A stretch of DNA of 64,000 nt, taken from Christensenella minuta. Its GTDB lineage: Bacteria > Bacillota > Clostridia > Christensenellales > Christensenellaceae. Below the pieces are notes generated by a model. It saw only the letters and a program-made list of their open reading frames with translations, ran no database searches and had not been told where the DNA came from. This document shows, in pieces, positions 18,398 through 27,361 of this stretch. The DNA lies in assembly GCF_003628755.1 (NCBI RefSeq), contig NZ_CP029256.1, positions 1,693,585 to 1,757,584 on the forward strand, written 5' to 3'. Made by a program: the position numbers and the translations under genes. Position 1 is the first letter of the stretch. Every line of letters begins with the position of its first letter.

Positions 18398-18427
18398 ATT
18401 ATAGCATGTTTTTACAGTTTCCTTCAA
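18398..18427 (-). promoter_or_regulatory. Promoter of the Lrp-aminotransferase-HAD unit
   Basis: Minus strand TTGAAG (18427-18422), 18 bases, TATAAT (18403-18398), with a TGC extension just before the -10. Confidence 0.55.
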
Positions 18428-18532
18428 CCTTACCATAAAGAAAAGCGCTTTGGATCATATCAAAAAGCAAGCGCGCGGGCGCCTGCTTTTCATCATTTTT
18501 TGCATATACTGCTTCTTTCAATGCCGCTGCCA

Positions 18533-18754
18533 TTATTTCTTGCCGTCCGTACCGGCCGTTTCCACGCCAACCCGTTTGATAAATTCCTCTGTCGTGCGGG
18601 CGAGCTGCTTCTGCGCGTCACATACCGCCCGAAGCGGCCCGCCGACGAGCTTCGACATGGGGAGTTCCGCAAACTGTTCCGCTATTATTCCGCCTGCCGC
18701 TTCATCAAGTTCCGCATCGGTCAGCTTTTTCCGAATCTCCTTATCGTTCTTCAT
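18533..18754 (-). CDS. Small protein with double-glycine leader-like N-terminus
   Basis: A 73-residue protein beginning MKNDKEIRKKLTDAELDEAAGG, a close match to the leader pattern of Nif11-type and other double-glycine peptides (LTDxELDxxAGG). The rest, from residue 23 on, is amphipathic and contains a second GG (KLVGGPLRAV), one cysteine and a charged tail ending in DGKK. GGAGGG stands 8 bases before the chosen ATG. No peptidase-transporter or modification enzyme is in the window, so whether it is cleaved and exported is unknown. It resembles the 66-residue protein at 2664-2864 in its leader only. Confidence 0.65.
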   Translation of the reverse strand: MKNDKEIRKKLTDAELDEAAGGIIAEQFAELPMSKLVGGPLRAVCDAQKQLARTTEEFIKRVGVETAGTDGKK

Positions 18755-18838
18755 GGAATGTCCCTCCTGTTTTCCTGTTATCAATAAGCTACGAAAAACT
18801 CGACAAAATATCTCACATTTTTCAGAACAAACGGACGC

Positions 18839-19774
18839 TCAAATGTGTTTTTGTATCCATGTGAACAGGTCGGCAAATACTTCTTCCCGGTTCGTTTCGT
18901 TCAAAAGCTCGTGCCGTGCTCCCTCGTAAAGCTTCATCTCTACGGGAAGCCCCTCCTCTTTCATCCAGCCAAACACCTCTTTTACGCCCTCTCCATAGTT
19001 TCCCACCGGGTCCATACTGCCGGACACAAGCAGACAGGGTCTATCTTTCGGCATGCGTCCGGCCCACTGTATTCCCGATACGTCGTCGACAAGGTTGGCA
19101 AAGTCATAGGCTGCGCGGTCGGTAAACAAGAAAGTGCACTGCGGGTCCGCGTTATACCGACCGACGCGCTCCCGGTCGCGCGTGATCCAGTCGTTTTTGG
19201 AACGTACGTCCCCATACCTGTCGTTATATTTGGAAAATGCGAGATGCGAAAGGAGGGTGGCGGGCTTTTTCGCACGGCCAGAAAGCATGCCTGCGTTCGC
19301 AAGGAAGCGGATGAGGCCTGTCAGCCTGTTCGCGCCCGACGTTCCCATAAATACCGCGCATGCAGGCTCGCTGCCGTACTTCGTCATATAGCTGCGCGCC
19401 ACCATGCTGCCCATGCTGTGTCCCATCAGTATAAAAGGAATACCGGGATAGCGCCCGCGTATCAATACGGTCAGGGAATGCACGTCCTCCATCACCAGTT
19501 TTTCACCGTTTTTATCGGCAAAATAACCGTAAGAGCTGTCTTTATTGCGCTGTTTGGTGAATCCATGGCCGAGGTGGTCGTTTCCGCATACGACGCCGCC
19601 GCGTTCCACGATATATTCCGCGAATTCCGCATAACGGTCGATGTATTCGCACATCCCGTGGCAAATTTGCAGGATAAATTTCGGCTGCGCATGATCCGGC
19701 CTCCATATACGCGCAAACACCCCGCTCTTTCCGTCCGCCGATAGAAAAGTCAATTCTTCACTTAAGCATGCCAT
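18839..19774 (-). CDS. Alpha/beta hydrolase, monoacylglycerol lipase-like
   Basis: A 311-residue serine hydrolase. The oxyanion region ILQICHGMCEYIDRY, GNDHLGHGFT, and the nucleophile elbow LMGHSMGSM are those of the monoacylglycerol lipase/lysophospholipase group; the Asp lies in VSGSMDPVGNYG and the His in YEGARHELLNE. No signal peptide is seen, so it acts inside the cell. GAGGTGAGGG before the ATG at 19774 fixes the start; further upstream sequence is not family-like. It follows the glycerol genes (DUF1667, FAD enzymes, GlpK) on the same strand, so glycerol released from monoacylglycerols or lysolipids may feed that set. Confidence 0.88.
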   Translation of the reverse strand: MACLSEELTFLSADGKSGVFARIWRPDHAQPKFILQICHGMCEYIDRYAEFAEYIVERGGVVCGNDHLGHGFTKQRNKDSSYGYFADKNGEKLVMEDVHSLTVLIRGRYPGIPFILMGHSMGSMVARSYMTKYGSEPACAVFMGTSGANRLTGLIRFLANAGMLSGRAKKPATLLSHLAFSKYNDRYGDVRSKNDWITRDRERVGRYNADPQCTFLFTDRAAYDFANLVDDVSGIQWAGRMPKDRPCLLVSGSMDPVGNYGEGVKEVFGWMKEEGLPVEMKLYEGARHELLNETNREEVFADLFTWIQKHI

Positions 19775-19855
19775 TTCCCTCACCTCATTCTTTCCATCCG
19801 CCCCGCACCGGGCCGTTCCCATGCGGGCCAACCCAGATCCCGGTCCGCGGTTTCT

Positions 19856-20197
19856 TCAACACACGGACTTTGTCGCCACGAAATCTACGCCCGTATCAAG
19901 TATGTTTTTCAAGATCACGTCGCCGCACCTGACAGGCGCTTCCACCGTTACATCGTTTAAAAGCGCGACTGCCCGCAGCATCATCTTTTTTGGAATGGGC
20001 GCGCTCGTCTTAACGGGCAGCCGGGGAAGCTCCCCGCCGCGGATTCTTACCGTGGAAGTAATCATGCGCGTGGGGTTCTCCATCTCGGATTCCACATAGC
20101 GGATTCCCCGCTCGCATCCCGCGCCCGTAAATTTTCCGTCCCCGTCTACAAAGATGCGGCATCCCTTTGGGCATACAATACAGGTGAATTCCTTCAT
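19856..20197 (-). CDS. DUF1667 protein of the glycerol dehydrogenase set
   Basis: A 113-residue DUF1667 protein: EFTCIVCPKGCRIFVD with a CxxCxxxC cluster, GAGCERGIRY, and VRIRGGELPRLPVKTSAPIPK. The family is found next to GlpA/GlpB-like FAD enzymes in anaerobes and probably carries an iron-sulfur cluster as a third subunit. Its start overlaps the stop of the FAD oxidoreductase gene (ATGA). The C-terminal half has one further cysteine (VRCGDVI) and a final cysteine. The exact role is not established. Confidence 0.9.
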   Translation of the reverse strand: MKEFTCIVCPKGCRIFVDGDGKFTGAGCERGIRYVESEMENPTRMITSTVRIRGGELPRLPVKTSAPIPKKMMLRAVALLNDVTVEAPVRCGDVILKNILDTGVDFVATKSVC

Positions 20198-21447
20198 TCC
20201 TGTTCGCCTCCTTTCAGAGAAACCTCGATTTCATCTCCTGTCAGCAGCTTTTTGGGAATACGGATTTTCTCCATTTCCCCAGGCACCGCATAATCGCGCC
20301 TGAAGCGCGCAATTTCGCCGCCGTTCGATTTGACTACGATGCTGATATCCTTATAGATGTCATTCACGCGGAAAAACACATCGAGAAATTGGTCGATATG
20401 ATCCATGCGCGCGCGCTGCGGCAGGATATAATTCAGCCCCCGGCTCGCGTACAGCTCAAAACAGGGCGCTTCTTTTTCGCCGTGCGCCGCATATTCGGCG
20501 GCCGCCCTGCCCGCCCGTATGCTTTCCATCGTCACAAAATCTACAAGGTCATGTACCTGCGCCACATTGCCGCACGCAAAAATACCCGGTATGCTCGTCT
20601 CCATGTTTTCATAGACGATCGGCCCTTTTGTGCGCATATCCATCTCTACGCCCGCATTTTTTGAAAGCTCGTTTTCGGGGATCAGGCCGACCGAAAGCAG
20701 GACCGTATCGCACTCGATCTCCTTTTCCGTCCCCGGAATCGGTTTCCTGTCCTTATCCACCCGTGAGATCACCACGCCTTCCACACGGTGTTTTCCCCTG
20801 ATCTCCGTGATCGTGCTGGAAAGGTACAGCGGTATATCGAAATCATCGAGGCACTGCACGATATTGCGCCGGAGTCCTGCCGAATAAGGCATCAGCTCAA
20901 CGCACGCCGCCACCTGCGCGCCTTCGAGCACCATGCGCCGGGCCATAATAAGCCCAATGTCGCCCGACCCGAGAATCAACACCTTTTTGCCTACCATACA
21001 GCCTTCCATGTTAACATAGCGCTGTGCCGTCCCCGCGGTAAAAATTCCCGCCGGGCGCGTTCCCGGAATCCCGAGCGAGCCGCGCGGGCGCTCCCTGCAG
21101 CCCATTGCCAAAACGACTGCGCCCGCATCGATTCCGAGCACACCCTCCTGCGGGTTAACCGCAATGATGTGCTTCGCCTGTGAAAGACCGAGCACCATCG
21201 TATTGAGCTTCAGCTCGATATCCGTCTTGCGGAGTTCGTCTATAAACCGTTCCGCATATTCCGGTCCGGTCAGCTCCTCCTTAAAATAGTGCAAGCCGAA
21301 CCCATTATGGATACACTGGTTGAGAATCCCGCCCGCCTCAAAATCGCGTTCCAGGATCACTACCTTTTCCGCACCGTTTTTCCTGGCCTCAAGAGCCGCT
21401 GCCAAGCCCGCCGGACCCGCACCGATCACCGCTACATCATATTTCAT
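20194..21447 (-). CDS. NAD(P)/FAD-dependent oxidoreductase of the glycerol set (GlpB-like position)
   Basis: A 417-residue pyridine nucleotide-disulfide-type oxidoreductase. The FAD loop is VIGAGPAGLAAALEARKNG; GGILNQCIHNGFGLHYFKEELTGPEYAERF follows, then VLAMGCRERPRGSLGIPGTRPAG, a second nucleotide loop VLILGSGDIGLIMARRM, and VLLSVGLIPENEL with GIFACGNVAQVHDLVDFVT. Genes of this type stand between a GlpA-like dehydrogenase and a DUF1667 protein in many anaerobes, and the three probably form an electron-transferring glycerol-3-phosphate dehydrogenase. The start was chosen at 21447, with GGAGGG 10 bases before. It is 68 bases after the GlpA-like gene. Confidence 0.9.
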   Translation of the reverse strand: MKYDVAVIGAGPAGLAAALEARKNGAEKVVILERDFEAGGILNQCIHNGFGLHYFKEELTGPEYAERFIDELRKTDIELKLNTMVLGLSQAKHIIAVNPQEGVLGIDAGAVVLAMGCRERPRGSLGIPGTRPAGIFTAGTAQRYVNMEGCMVGKKVLILGSGDIGLIMARRMVLEGAQVAACVELMPYSAGLRRNIVQCLDDFDIPLYLSSTITEIRGKHRVEGVVISRVDKDRKPIPGTEKEIECDTVLLSVGLIPENELSKNAGVEMDMRTKGPIVYENMETSIPGIFACGNVAQVHDLVDFVTMESIRAGRAAAEYAAHGEKEAPCFELYASRGLNYILPQRARMDHIDQFLDVFFRVNDIYKDISIVVKSNGGEIARFRRDYAVPGEMEKIRIPKKLLTGDEIEVSLKGGEQE

Positions 21448-21515
21448 AGGATAAAATCCCTCCATTATCGCCAAATCCCTGCCGCACTTCCGGAACCTTC
21501 CGCATATGCGCGCCG

Positions 21516-22949
21516 TCAGTCCTCTTTTGTCTCCCCGGTCACGATATAGCTTCCTTCGGTATCCTGCAAGATGTCTCTCATGGGGATTCCGAGCGTCCGT
21601 GCCATGATATCGTGGATACGCGGCTCACAAAACCCGCCTTGACACCTGCCCATACCTGCCGCGCACCGCCGCTTAATGCCGTCGATGCTGCGCGGCGCGA
21701 CCGGCCTTTTCAGGATATCCACGATCTCCCCTTCCGTGATCGTCTGACAGCGGCACACCACACGCCCATAGGCAGGATTTTTCCGGATCAGCGCGTCCTG
21801 CTCTTCAAAGGACATTTCATTCATGCGCAGCACCCGGCGTTCCCCCTGGAACTCCGGCTTCCTGTGCAGGGCGAGACCGCAGCCTTCCAATATCCGCACA
21901 AGGTCTTCCGCGATTGCGGGTGCGGAAGAAAGCCCGGGCGATTTGATCCCCGCGGCGTTGATAAAGTTGGGAATCTCCGACTCCCCGACCACAAAATCGT
22001 CTCCCGCCACGGCTCGCAGGCCCGCAAAGTTCCGGATGTTCTGCGAAAAATCGATCGTCGGCACGGATTTCACCGCCATCTGCCGGACATATTCCAGCTC
22101 GTCCATATGGGTCGCAGTATCGTCGCGGGCCTCCGCTGTTTTGCTGTCTGGCCCGGCGTATAGGTTCCCGTGCACCGTGGGCGCAACGACCACGCCCTTT
22201 CCCAGCTTGGTCGGGCACTGGAACACCACCGTGGAAACGATGCCGCCCATGGTCTTATCGAAGAGGAAATATTCCCCGCGTACGGGCGTAATACGGAGGC
22301 CTGAGCCGCCCGCCATTTCATAAACCTTGTCCGCATATAATCCGGCGGCGTTGACAATATAGTTCGCGCGGTATTTTTCATGGTTGCCCGCGGTTATTTC
22401 AAACATGCCGTCCTGCCGGCTCAGGCGCTTCACGCCGCTCGAAAGATAGCAGTCCACACCGTTTGTGACAGCCGTTTCGATCAGGGCGGCCGCAAATTCC
22501 CACGGACTGATGACCGCCCCCGTGGGCGCCCACAGCGCACACCGCACCCGGTCTGAAATGTTCGGCTCCCGCCGCAGGACCTCCTTCCCGGAAATGATCT
22601 CCACTGGTACGCCGTTGGCCACGCCGTTTTCATAAAGCTTACGCACCTCGCGTACTTCCTCGTCCGAAAAGGCAAGCACAAGCGAACCCGTCTCACGGAA
22701 GGGGATATCCAGCTTTTTTGCCAACCGGTGAGCCAGCGCGTTGCCGCGTACGTTGTATTTCGCCATCAGCGTCCCCGGCTCGGGATCGTAGCCCGCGTGG
22801 ATGATCGCGCTATTGGCCTTCGTACTGCCGCATGCCACGTCGTTTTCCTTCTCCAGAAGCGCCGTTTTAAAATCATATTTTGAAAACTCATATGCAGCGG
22901 CGCAGCCGGTAATGCCGCCGCCGATGATAATCACGTCATAATATTGCAT
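21516..22949 (-). CDS. glpA: FAD-dependent glycerol-3-phosphate dehydrogenase-like protein (GlpA type)
   Basis: A 477-residue protein with a DAO-type FAD domain (DVIIIGGGITGCAAAYEFSKY, GSTKANSAIIHAGYDP, GLRAVAGDDFVVGES, NAAGIKSPGLSSAPAIA) and a C-terminal BFD-like [2Fe-2S] domain (VVCRCQTITEGEIVDIL and CAAGMGRCQGGFC). This architecture is that of anaerobic GlpA, which oxidises glycerol 3-phosphate to dihydroxyacetone phosphate. The related L-2-hydroxyglutarate oxidase family has a similar FAD domain, but the glycerol kinase upstream and the DUF1667 set downstream favour GlpA. About 200 bases separate it from glpK, with no gene between and no clear terminator. Confidence 0.9.
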   Translation of the reverse strand: MQYYDVIIIGGGITGCAAAYEFSKYDFKTALLEKENDVACGSTKANSAIIHAGYDPEPGTLMAKYNVRGNALAHRLAKKLDIPFRETGSLVLAFSDEEVREVRKLYENGVANGVPVEIISGKEVLRREPNISDRVRCALWAPTGAVISPWEFAAALIETAVTNGVDCYLSSGVKRLSRQDGMFEITAGNHEKYRANYIVNAAGLYADKVYEMAGGSGLRITPVRGEYFLFDKTMGGIVSTVVFQCPTKLGKGVVVAPTVHGNLYAGPDSKTAEARDDTATHMDELEYVRQMAVKSVPTIDFSQNIRNFAGLRAVAGDDFVVGESEIPNFINAAGIKSPGLSSAPAIAEDLVRILEGCGLALHRKPEFQGERRVLRMNEMSFEEQDALIRKNPAYGRVVCRCQTITEGEIVDILKRPVAPRSIDGIKRRCAAGMGRCQGGFCEPRIHDIMARTLGIPMRDILQDTEGSYIVTGETKED

Positions 22950-23150
22950 AAAATTCCTCTTTCATAGAAGATTCAGGGCTTCGCCTCAAAAGCCCGCCTG
23001 GTGTTCCTCCCCCAAGGCCGCTTGCCTGGCCCGGTCCTCAGGGCGCTCATTCATTTGATATTGATGGAATTCTTTTCTACTCTCCGGGCAGGAAAAGAAC
23101 CGCTGGCTATCACAATCCGACTTCGCCCGTGCCCGGTTAAATTGGATATT

Positions 23151-24638
23151 TCACGTATCCTGCCAGTCCTTTGCGCGGGACACCGCCTTATACCAGTGCT
23201 TTGTCAGCCGCTCCCGTTTTTCCGCGGGCATGGCCGGATCAAACCGCTTGTCAAGCGTCCACTTGCCGGAAATTTCCTCCGTGTCCTCCCATACGCCCGT
23301 CGCAAGCCCTGCAAGATAGGCCGCGCCAAGCGCCGTCGTCTCACGTACCCGGGGACGCATGACCGGAGTTTCGGTGATGTCTGCCTGGAACTGCATAAGG
23401 AAATTGTTCGCGGAAGCTCCACCGTCCACCTTCAGCCTGCCGAGCTTTATTTTCGTATCCGCCTGCATGGCGTCAAGCACGTCCTTTGTCTGGTAGGCGA
23501 TGGATTCAAGCGCCGCACGGATGATATGCTCCGCCGTCGCCCCGCGCGTAAGGCCGATGATCGTTCCCCGCGCATACATATCCCAGTAGGGCGCGCCAAG
23601 GCCCGTAAACGCAGGCACAAGATACACCCCGCCGTTATCCGGCACTTTCTGAGCAAAATATTCGCTGTCGGCGCTCGCCTGGATGAACCGCATTTCATCA
23701 CGCAGCCACTGGATTACCGCGCCGCCCATGAATACGCTCCCCTCGATCGCATAATGCACCGTTCCTTTGGGCGTTGCCGCAATAGTCGTCAGCAGGCCGT
23801 TTTTGCTGCGGCACAGCTTTTCCCCCGTGTTCATCAGCATAAAGCAGCCCGTCCCGTAAGTATTCTTAGCCTGTCCCGCGCCAAAACACGCCTGCCCGAA
23901 CAAAGCGGACTGCTGGTCGCCCGCGATGCCTGCAACGGGAATTTTCTTCCCGTAGACCTCCGCATAACCGTACAGTTCGCTTGAGCTTTTTACCTCGGGC
24001 AGCATTTGGCGCGGGATACCGAGCGCTTTTAAAATGGTTTCGTCCCACTTAAGGCTGCGGATATTGAACATCATGGTGCGCGACGCATTGGTGTAATCCG
24101 TCACATGGGCCTTCCCCTTGGTCAGGTTCCACAGCAGCCACGTATCCACCGTGCCGAACAGAAGCTCTCCTTTTTCCGCACGCTCCCGTGCGCCGTCCAC
24201 ATGATCTAATATCCACTTTATCTTAGTCGCGGAAAAATACGCATCGATCACAAGGCCCGTCGTTTCCATGATATAATCCGCCATGCCGTCCCGCTTCAGC
24301 TGTTCGCAAATGGCGGCTGTACGCCTGCACTGCCACACAATAGCGTTATAGACGGGCTTCCCTGTCGCCTTTTCCCATACGATCGTCGTTTCCCGCTGGT
24401 TGGTAATGCCGATCCCGGTCACTTCGTCCAAAAAGATCCCCGCCGTATCCACCGCCTCCTCGAGCACGCCGAGCTGGGACGACACGATCTCCACCGGGTC
24501 GTGTTCCACCCATCCATCCTGCGGGAAATACTGCGTAAATTCACGCTGCTTCACACATATGATGTTGCAATCCTGATCGAAGATGATACACCGGGAACTG
24601 GTCGTCCCCTGGTCAAGGGCAATGATATAACGTTTCAT
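23151..24638 (-). CDS. glpK: Glycerol kinase
   Basis: A 495-residue FGGY kinase that phosphorylates glycerol to glycerol 3-phosphate with ATP. It has [118 protein letters not shown] and [18 protein letters not shown]. The ATG at 24638 has GGAGGG 8 bases upstream and a good promoter further up. It heads the glycerol genes glpK-glpA-FAD enzyme-DUF1667. No glycerol facilitator gene was found in the window. Confidence 0.97.
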   Translation of the reverse strand: MKRYIIALDQGTTSSRCIIFDQDCNIICVKQREFTQYFPQDGWVEHDPVEIVSSQLGVLEEAVDTAGIFLDEVTGIGITNQRETTIVWEKATGKPVYNAIVWQCRRTAAICEQLKRDGMADYIMETTGLVIDAYFSATKIKWILDHVDGARERAEKGELLFGTVDTWLLWNLTKGKAHVTDYTNASRTMMFNIRSLKWDETILKALGIPRQMLPEVKSSSELYGYAEVYGKKIPVAGIAGDQQSALFGQACFGAGQAKNTYGTGCFMLMNTGEKLCRSKNGLLTTIAATPKGTVHYAIEGSVFMGGAVIQWLRDEMRFIQASADSEYFAQKVPDNGGVYLVPAFTGLGAPYWDMYARGTIIGLTRGATAEHIIRAALESIAYQTKDVLDAMQADTKIKLGRLKVDGGASANNFLMQFQADITETPVMRPRVRETTALGAAYLAGLATGVWEDTEEISGKWTLDKRFDPAMPAEKRERLTKHWYKAVSRAKDWQDT

Positions 24639-24664
24639 TTCACGCACCCTCCAATATTAGTTCT

Positions 24665-24693
24665 ATTTTACCCCATTTCCACGCACATGACAA
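24665..24693 (-). promoter_or_regulatory. Promoter of glpK
   Basis: Minus strand TTGTCA (24693-24688), 17 bases, TAAAAT (24670-24665), about 27 bases before the glpK start. Confidence 0.65.
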
Positions 24694-24763
24694 TGTGCCG
24701 CACCTATTTTGGAGATATCCTCTTCCTTCCAGTGTCAAAACTCTTTTTTCTGTCTGCTTATTC

Positions 24764-24794
24764 AAAAAAACCGTCCTTCCCGCAGGAAGGACGG
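24764..24794 (-). terminator. Terminator after the isochorismatase gene
   Basis: On the minus strand CCGTCCTTCC-TGCG-GGAAGGACGG is followed by seven T (24770-24764). It lies 14 bases beyond the stop at 24809 and insulates glpK from it. Confidence 0.92.
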
Positions 24795-24808
24795 CTGCCA
24801 TGCTTCGG

Positions 24809-25351
24809 TCAGAATGTTTCCACGAGCTCGTCCACCGTCGTGAGCTGCGCGCCGTAAATATCTTTCAAATACCGGATGCCGTATTCATAATCCTCTTTGG
24901 TAAAGGAATCTGTCGCATCTGTGGGCACGATGATCCCATACCCCCAGTAATACGCATCCGCCGCCGTGTGCCGCACGCACATATGCGCGTGCAGGCCCGT
25001 CATGATGACCGTATCCACGCCCAGCTCAGTGAGGAGAAGGTGCAGGTCCGTCTGGAAAAACCCACTGTACCTGCGTTTCGGGACCACAAAATCTCCTTCC
25101 TGCGGCGTAAGCTCCGGGATCACTTCCGCGCCTCCTGTGCCGATAATCGCATGGTCGCCCCATAATTGAAGCTCACGGTCGACCCCTTTGATATGCGCGT
25201 CGTTCGCGTAAATCACATATACTCCCTTTTCCCGCGCCGCCTTTACCAGTTTTTCGAGCTGCGGTACGATTGCCTTTGCCCGGTCGCATGTGAGCGCGCC
25301 CGTCACAAAGTCGTTCAGCATATCTACCAGAATAACCGCTTTCTTTCCCAT
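24809..25351 (-). CDS. Isochorismatase-family cysteine hydrolase
   Basis: A 180-residue hydrolase of the nicotinamidase/isochorismatase fold. The triad is visible: Asp in VILVDMLNDFVTGAL, Lys in FVVPKRRYSGFFQTDL and Cys in VIMTGLHAHMCVRHTAADAY. The motif TGLHAHMCV rather than TGxxTDxCV leaves the substrate open: nicotinamide, an N-carbamoyl compound or isochorismate are all possible. The start at 25351 follows GGAGGG by 7 bases. It ends at its own terminator. Neither a biosynthetic siderophore set nor NAD salvage genes are near. Confidence 0.88.
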   Translation of the reverse strand: MGKKAVILVDMLNDFVTGALTCDRAKAIVPQLEKLVKAAREKGVYVIYANDAHIKGVDRELQLWGDHAIIGTGGAEVIPELTPQEGDFVVPKRRYSGFFQTDLHLLLTELGVDTVIMTGLHAHMCVRHTAADAYYWGYGIIVPTDATDSFTKEDYEYGIRYLKDIYGAQLTTVDELVETF

Positions 25352-25526
25352 AACAAGGCCCTCCATATAAATTTTAATGAGTTCCCCTTCATTCTACGTC
25401 ACCCTGCGCGGAAACGCAAACAAAAAAGCCGCTGCCCCGTTCATCCGTCCGCGCCCGCCTTTGCGAAACGGAATCCGCGTATTTTCCAGAATAAAGCAAG
25501 GCCGCCCTTCCCGAATGGCCCTTGGC

Positions 25527-26762
25527 TCACTGATACCGCAGATCATGGATCCGCTTGGTCTTTTTCTCGCTGCGCGGGAGCGCGCCCAAGGGCACGGCTT
25601 CCACATTGATACGGATGCCGATCCTTTGTTTGAACGCATGGCCGACAAGCTGCTCGAGGCCGCGCAGGTCCGCGCCCTCCTCCGCTTCAAACCGCAGGAT
25701 CATTTTATCCTTGCTTCCTTCTTTGGTAAGAGATACCATGTATTCGCTGCTCACGCCTTCCACGCCCTTCAGCAGGATATCGATCTGGCTTGGGTGAATG
25801 TTGACCCCCTTCACCTTGACCACATCATCCGTACGCCCAAGAATCCGGTCGTGGCGCGGATACGTCCTCCCGCAGGCGCATTTTCCCGGGAGCAGGCGGG
25901 ACATATCGTGCGTGCGGTAACGCAGCAGCGGCGCACCCTCCTTGCGGAGCGTCGTGATGGCGATTTCCCCATATGCTCCATCCGGCACATTCTCTCCCGT
26001 CTCCGGGTCGATAATCTCAAAATACAGGAAATCGTCGAAATAATGGAGACCTGAATGCTGCCCGCAGTCAATGGAAATTCCCGGCCCGTAAATCTCCGTC
26101 AGCCCGTAAATATCGAAAAGCTCGATATCCAGGCCTTCGCGGATGCGTTTGCGCATTTTGTCGCTCCACCGTTCCGAACCGATAATGCCTTTCTTCAGCG
26201 CCAGGCTTTCCAAAAGTCCCCGTTCCTGTACCTGCTCGGCAAGCAGCAGGGCATAGGAGGATGTGGAGCCAAGCACCGTCGTCTTCATATCCACCATCAT
26301 TTTGAGTTGCTTTTCCGTATTGCCCGGACCCATAGGCACCGCCATCGCCCCCAGCGCCTCGCAACCTGTCTGGAACCCGATGCCGGCCGTCCACAGGCCA
26401 AACCCCGGCGTGATCTGCACCCGGTCGGCCGCGGTCACCCCGGCGATCTCATAGCAGCGCTTGAACATTTCGCACCAATCCGCCACATCCTGCGCCGTAT
26501 ACGGGATGATGACCGGATCTCCCGTCGTACCCGAGGTGGAATGGATGCGCACGATCCGTTCCTCCGGTACGGCCATAAGCCCCAGCGGATAAGCCTTCCG
26601 AAGGTCTGTTTTATCTGTAAACGGAATTTTTTTAATATCCTCCGGCGACTTGATATCCTCCGGTAAAAGCCCGCAGTCCGTAAATTTCTGTCTATAAAAC
26701 GCGCTGTTTTCGTACGCGTTCCTAAGCTGTTTCAAAAACAACCTGTATTGTGTCTCCGTCAC
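25527..26762 (-). CDS. paaK: Phenylacetate-CoA ligase family protein
   Basis: A 411-residue AMP-forming ligase that makes aryl- or acyl-CoA esters. The ATP loop is HSTSGTTGDPVIIPYT; other sites are GFGLWTAGIGFQ, DIYGLTEIYGPG, LRYRTHDMSR, GRTDDVVKVKGVNIHPSQID and the C-terminal lysine near the end. It carries CACGRTYPRHDRI, a cysteine pair as in anaerobic PaaK. The start is a GTG that overlaps the iorB stop (GTGA) and has GGAGGAGAG upstream. The order iorA-iorB-paaK is common in amino-acid-fermenting anaerobes and archaea, where indole- or phenylpyruvate is turned to the acyl-CoA or acid. Substrate is inferred from context only. Confidence 0.92.
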   Translation of the reverse strand: MTETQYRLFLKQLRNAYENSAFYRQKFTDCGLLPEDIKSPEDIKKIPFTDKTDLRKAYPLGLMAVPEERIVRIHSTSGTTGDPVIIPYTAQDVADWCEMFKRCYEIAGVTAADRVQITPGFGLWTAGIGFQTGCEALGAMAVPMGPGNTEKQLKMMVDMKTTVLGSTSSYALLLAEQVQERGLLESLALKKGIIGSERWSDKMRKRIREGLDIELFDIYGLTEIYGPGISIDCGQHSGLHYFDDFLYFEIIDPETGENVPDGAYGEIAITTLRKEGAPLLRYRTHDMSRLLPGKCACGRTYPRHDRILGRTDDVVKVKGVNIHPSQIDILLKGVEGVSSEYMVSLTKEGSKDKMILRFEAEEGADLRGLEQLVGHAFKQRIGIRINVEAVPLGALPRSEKKTKRIHDLRYQ

Positions 26763-27361
26763 TCTTTCTCTCCTCCTGCCCCGCGTACATAATCGCATCC
26801 TGCGCGCAGCGCCTTTCGGTTAACCGGCAGCAGCTTCTCGGGGAGCCTCCGGCCGAGCAATTCTTCCATACATTCCAAGCTGTACCCGATCGCTCCCACG
26901 CCGATCCCCGCGCCAAGCATCACCATATTTGCCGCTTTTGCGTTGCCACACGCTTCCGCGATGCCCGTCGCATCGAGCATCCACACCTGCGCCCCATGTT
27001 TTAAGTATTCAAAAATTTCTTCCGTTTCATAGGCTTGCCCGGAAAGGGAAGCCGTTACCGGAATGACCCGCGCCGTGTTGACGACTGCCTTTCCGCCCTT
27101 ACGCAGGCGCGCCAAGCTGCGCGCCGCCTCCGCGGGTTCGAAACCTAGCAGCAGGTCCGCGCCGTTCAGGGGAATCACGCTGCCTTCATCCTTGGCGCCG
27201 ATACGCACATGGCTGACCACACAGCCGCCCCGCTGCGCCATACCGATCGTTTCGGAGGTACGCACAAACTGTCCTTCCTCCATGGCCGCCTGCGCGATCA
27301 GCTTCGAGGCAAGGACCGTCCCCTGCCCGCCGACGCCGGCGATCAAAATATCATGTTTCAT
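26759..27361 (-). CDS. iorB: Indolepyruvate:ferredoxin oxidoreductase, beta subunit
   Basis: A 200-residue subunit of the oxidoreductase that decarboxylates aryl-pyruvates to aryl-acetyl-CoA and reduces ferredoxin. It starts HDILIAGVGGQGTVLASKLIAQAA, followed by VRTSETIGMAQRGGCVVSHVRIG and GADLLLGFEPAEAAR, all typical of the gamma-domain (POR_N-like) chain. Its start overlaps the iorA stop and its stop overlaps the paaK start, so the three are tightly coupled. No cysteine cluster is expected in this chain and none is seen. Confidence 0.95.
   Translation of the reverse strand: MKHDILIAGVGGQGTVLASKLIAQAAMEEGQFVRTSETIGMAQRGGCVVSHVRIGAKDEGSVIPLNGADLLLGFEPAEAARSLARLRKGGKAVVNTARVIPVTASLSGQAYETEEIFEYLKHGAQVWMLDATGIAEACGNAKAANMVMLGAGIGVGAIGYSLECMEELLGRRLPEKLLPVNRKALRAGCDYVRGAGGEKE

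Noticed and set aside
22950-23150. A gene or riboswitch between glpK and the GlpA-like gene
   Set aside because: No start codon with a ribosome site and no conserved fold could be made out.
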